Assembly (NCBI GenBank): GCA_965370415.1
Contig: CBDUTJ010000008.1
Coordinates: forward strand, 1 to 64,000
Reading direction: 5' to 3'
Length of the DNA stretch: 64,000 nucleotides
From: JACNIV01 sp965370415
GTDB lineage: Bacteria; Cloacimonadota; Cloacimonadia; Cloacimonadales; TCS61
Positions 62,280-64,000 of the stretch are shown piece by piece. A program made the position numbers and the translations under genes. Position 1 is the stretch's first letter. Each line of letters starts with the position of its first letter. The notes below the pieces were generated by a model. That model worked only from the letters and a program-made list of their open reading frames with translations. It was not told the origin of the DNA and searched no databases.

Positions 62280-64000
62280 TCATCTATAGTAACCGGGTAA
62301 CTTATCCTTTTTTAACACAAAACAGCGCTTGGTCTTAGTATCAATCTTCTTCGGATGAGATGATACCGGTTTTCCCAGCATACTTTTATCTGGCGGAACA
62401 AAATCAGGTCCATAGATAGCCATGTAGTCTGAATCTTCTAGAAGCCTTTTGATGTTGCTGTCTTTCAAGAAAGGGAAGTACTTCGCCTTGTAAGAATCTT
62501 TGATAATTGACCAAATCCCATTGAAGTTGAAAAAGACATAATCACTATCATGGGCAAGATAATTTCCTGCTTTAGGTACATCTGCTAGTCTCTCTACTTC
62601 ATATATGAAGTAAATAAGAGGGTTCAGATAGCTTTCGGTTTTTTTTATCTGTTCTTCTATAAAAGAAATTACCGCTTCGGGTTTAGGGAAAACTTCACTT
62701 TTTTCAGCCATCTTTCTGAAAGCACTGAAACAGCCGCCTATCAGACAATAGTTCTCAACTATCCTGGGTAGAGCTATCTTGGAGTTGATGCTGTTTCCAA
62801 ACTCCTGAATATAATCCAGAATATCATCAAAACTAATTGTTTTCAAGACGTTTATGATAAAGCCAGAAAAACTAGAAGATTCTCTTCTTACAACATCAAA
62901 AAACTGCTTCTTAAGCTCAGTCACATCCAGATCGATAAATATGCATCTGCTAACGACCTGCTTATCTAGCGGGTCTAACACCGTTGTTACCATCGTAGAT
63001 CCATTGACCGATCTTTCTGAAATATTGTTTGGATTTTTATCATGAAACTTAACAGAGCCTTGACCGTCATAGCGACTCTTTATGAAATTGAAATGCTTTT
63101 CAGAAAGCTCATTTAGAACCAGAGGAAGATTATGAAGCAGTAATGATTTGCCTTCTATCCCTATCTTGGTAGAGTTGCTGGCACAATTAATATTGGCCAG
63201 AGATTCATTCAAACCGAAAAGACTGCAGATAAGATCAGATAAGCCATTCTTACCTCTACTTGAGGCAGCTAGTATATAGAGCAATGGAAAATGTTTCTTT
63301 TTCTCCATATATTGCTGAAAGAACAAAGTCGCTATCGCAAAACCTATTATCAGAATCGCCTGCATCCCATACAGTTGATAAAAGCTGTTCCAGATCTCAC
63401 TGAAATCTACCTCTTTATCAGATACATAGATCAAATCAGTTTTTTCAAGTCTATAGCCAGAATGATCAATCCAGATCGTTTCTTTATAATCTTTCAGTTT
63501 CCCCTTTATCATTACCTTGTTGCCGAGATTGAAGATAATGTCATTAACTCTGCCAAAACCGTATGTAGTAGTTATGTATTTATTATTATCAAGGTTGAGG
63601 ATAAGGTTTTTGAAACTCGAGAATTGACTCTTTCCCATTTGTAGATCGAAATTGCTGCATGATAATAACCTCTTGTTAAAGTTAGTTGAATTTAGCAGAT
63701 CCTGAGGTTTAAGTTCCATAGTAATATCATTGAGCTTGATTATTCTAATTCGTTCCTCGTTGATATTCATATTGCAGATATATTCCAGCTTATTGAAATT
63801 AGTTAGGTACATCTTATCATTCTGCCCATAAACAAAAATCCCTTGTGCATCCCGATCAAACCCAAAACTTTTTAATTGGGCATCAAATCTGCTGTCTGAA
63901 TCATTAGCTTTCTTTTTTTGTTTATAGTCAGCATCATGAATCTTAATTAATGTAGTAGATTGATCGTTCTGGGAAGACCTGTTTTCTATTAAGACAGTTT
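62280..64000 (-). CDS. Mobile-element primase/helicase-type protein, N-terminus outside window
   Basis: The frame stays open to base 64,000, so 573 C-terminal residues are seen; an internal Met at 63,812 is not the start. The centre (~235-345 of the visible part) contains LLYILAASSRGKNGLSDLIC, a Walker A-like loop (SSRGKNGLS), then SLLLHNLPLVLNELSEKHF and DKQVVSRCIFIDLD, which resemble the ATPase part of D5-like or DUF927-type primase-helicases of mobile elements. The upstream visible part (GFDRDAQGIFVYGQND) looks like the preceding sheet domain. I infer a replication protein of an integrated plasmid, satellite or phage. The C-terminal tail is basic. Confidence 0.6.
   Translation of the reverse strand, partial: TVLIENRSSQNDQSTTLIKIHDADYKQKKKANDSDSRFDAQLKSFGFDRDAQGIFVYGQNDKMYLTNFNKLEYICNMNINEERIRIIKLNDITMELKPQDLLNSTNFNKRLLSCSNFDLQMGKSQFSSFKNLILNLDNNKYITTTYGFGRVNDIIFNLGNKVMIKGKLKDYKETIWIDHSGYRLEKTDLIYVSDKEVDFSEIWNSFYQLYGMQAILIIGFAIATLFFQQYMEKKKHFPLLYILAASSRGKNGLSDLICSLFGLNESLANINCASNSTKIGIEGKSLLLHNLPLVLNELSEKHFNFIKSRYDGQGSVKFHDKNPNNISERSVNGSTMVTTVLDPLDKQVVSRCIFIDLDVTELKKQFFDVVRRESSSFSGFIINVLKTISFDDILDYIQEFGNSINSKIALPRIVENYCLIGGCFSAFRKMAEKSEVFPKPEAVISFIEEQIKKTESYLNPLIYFIYEVERLADVPKAGNYLAHDSDYVFFNFNGIWSIIKDSYKAKYFPFLKDSNIKRLLEDSDYMAIYGPDFVPPDKSMLGKPVSSHPKKIDTKTKRCFVLKKDKLPGYYR

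Noticed and set aside
62280..63812. Complete 510-residue protein starting at 63,812
   Set aside because: The same frame continues with protein-like sequence to the window edge, so this Met is internal and the gene is partial.
1..64000. CRISPR array
   Set aside because: No run of regularly spaced identical short repeats was seen; the repeats at 29.4-30.2 kb are too few and irregular. The FN3 and TSP3 repeats are coding.
23006..64000. Right attachment site as a copy of the tRNA-Arg 3' end
   Set aside because: By eye no second copy of the GCGCCGGGGGTACCA-type end was found. Short TTCGAATC matches (for example near 40,846) lack the flanking bases.

Overview
The window looks like a chromosomal stretch of a Gram-negative bacterium of the FCB (Bacteroidetes-Chlorobi-Fibrobacteres/Cloacimonadota) kind. 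The support is a complete SprA-type outer-membrane translocon protein, OmpA-like proteins with thrombospondin type 3 calcium repeats, an FN3/beta-helix surface protein and an Mla/MCE lipid-transport operon. The phylum is inference; no rRNA or ribosomal protein is present to fix it.

Bases 1-22,811 are ordinary core genome, almost all on the minus strand: two paralogous OmpA-like barrels with TSP3 repeats (1-2570), a nine-FN3-repeat protein (2608-6222), the mce-lipoprotein-permease-ATPase operon ending in a Mut7-C protein (11654 down to 6314), coaX-sprA (18656 down to 11775), a ferredoxin, tatD, a secreted protein, and a lone M20 amidohydrolase.

From the tRNA-Arg(CCT) at 22,929 to the right edge the content is accessory and mostly more AT-rich. 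A tyrosine integrase sits directly beside the tRNA (23,162-24,292). Next comes a compact structured element (24,425-24,529), a three-gene DNA-modification cassette (adenine methyltransferase plus two separate PD-(D/E)XK proteins, 24,539-29,311) and a non-coding stretch with three related repeats (29.3-30.5 kb). A seven-gene operon follows (38,762 down to 32,072): two SAM methyltransferases, a B12-binding radical SAM enzyme, a membrane protein of unknown type and a TrpXYZ-like ABC importer. Its permease has no ATG and is separated from the binding protein by a single in-frame TAG.

The most striking region is 39,390-57,704, an 18.3 kb tightly packed minus-strand operon of seven genes: a Nudix-membrane fusion, a 79-residue protein, and five large proteins (882, 1155, 1092, 1626 and 785 residues) without signal peptides or familiar enzymatic motifs. 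The 79-residue protein and the C-terminus of the 785-residue protein share a roughly 50-residue module, which ties the operon together. Its left edge abuts a truncated vWA-like (DUF2201-type) gene end, and similar 44-47 bp repeats lie outside both edges. This is my main candidate for an undescribed system.

Bases 57,951-64,000 look like a second mobile module on the minus strand: a large replication-type protein running off the window, two small genes, a second tyrosine recombinase, a 40-residue protein, a metallopeptidase translationally coupled to a multi-CxxC zinc-binding protein, and several clear intrinsic terminators.
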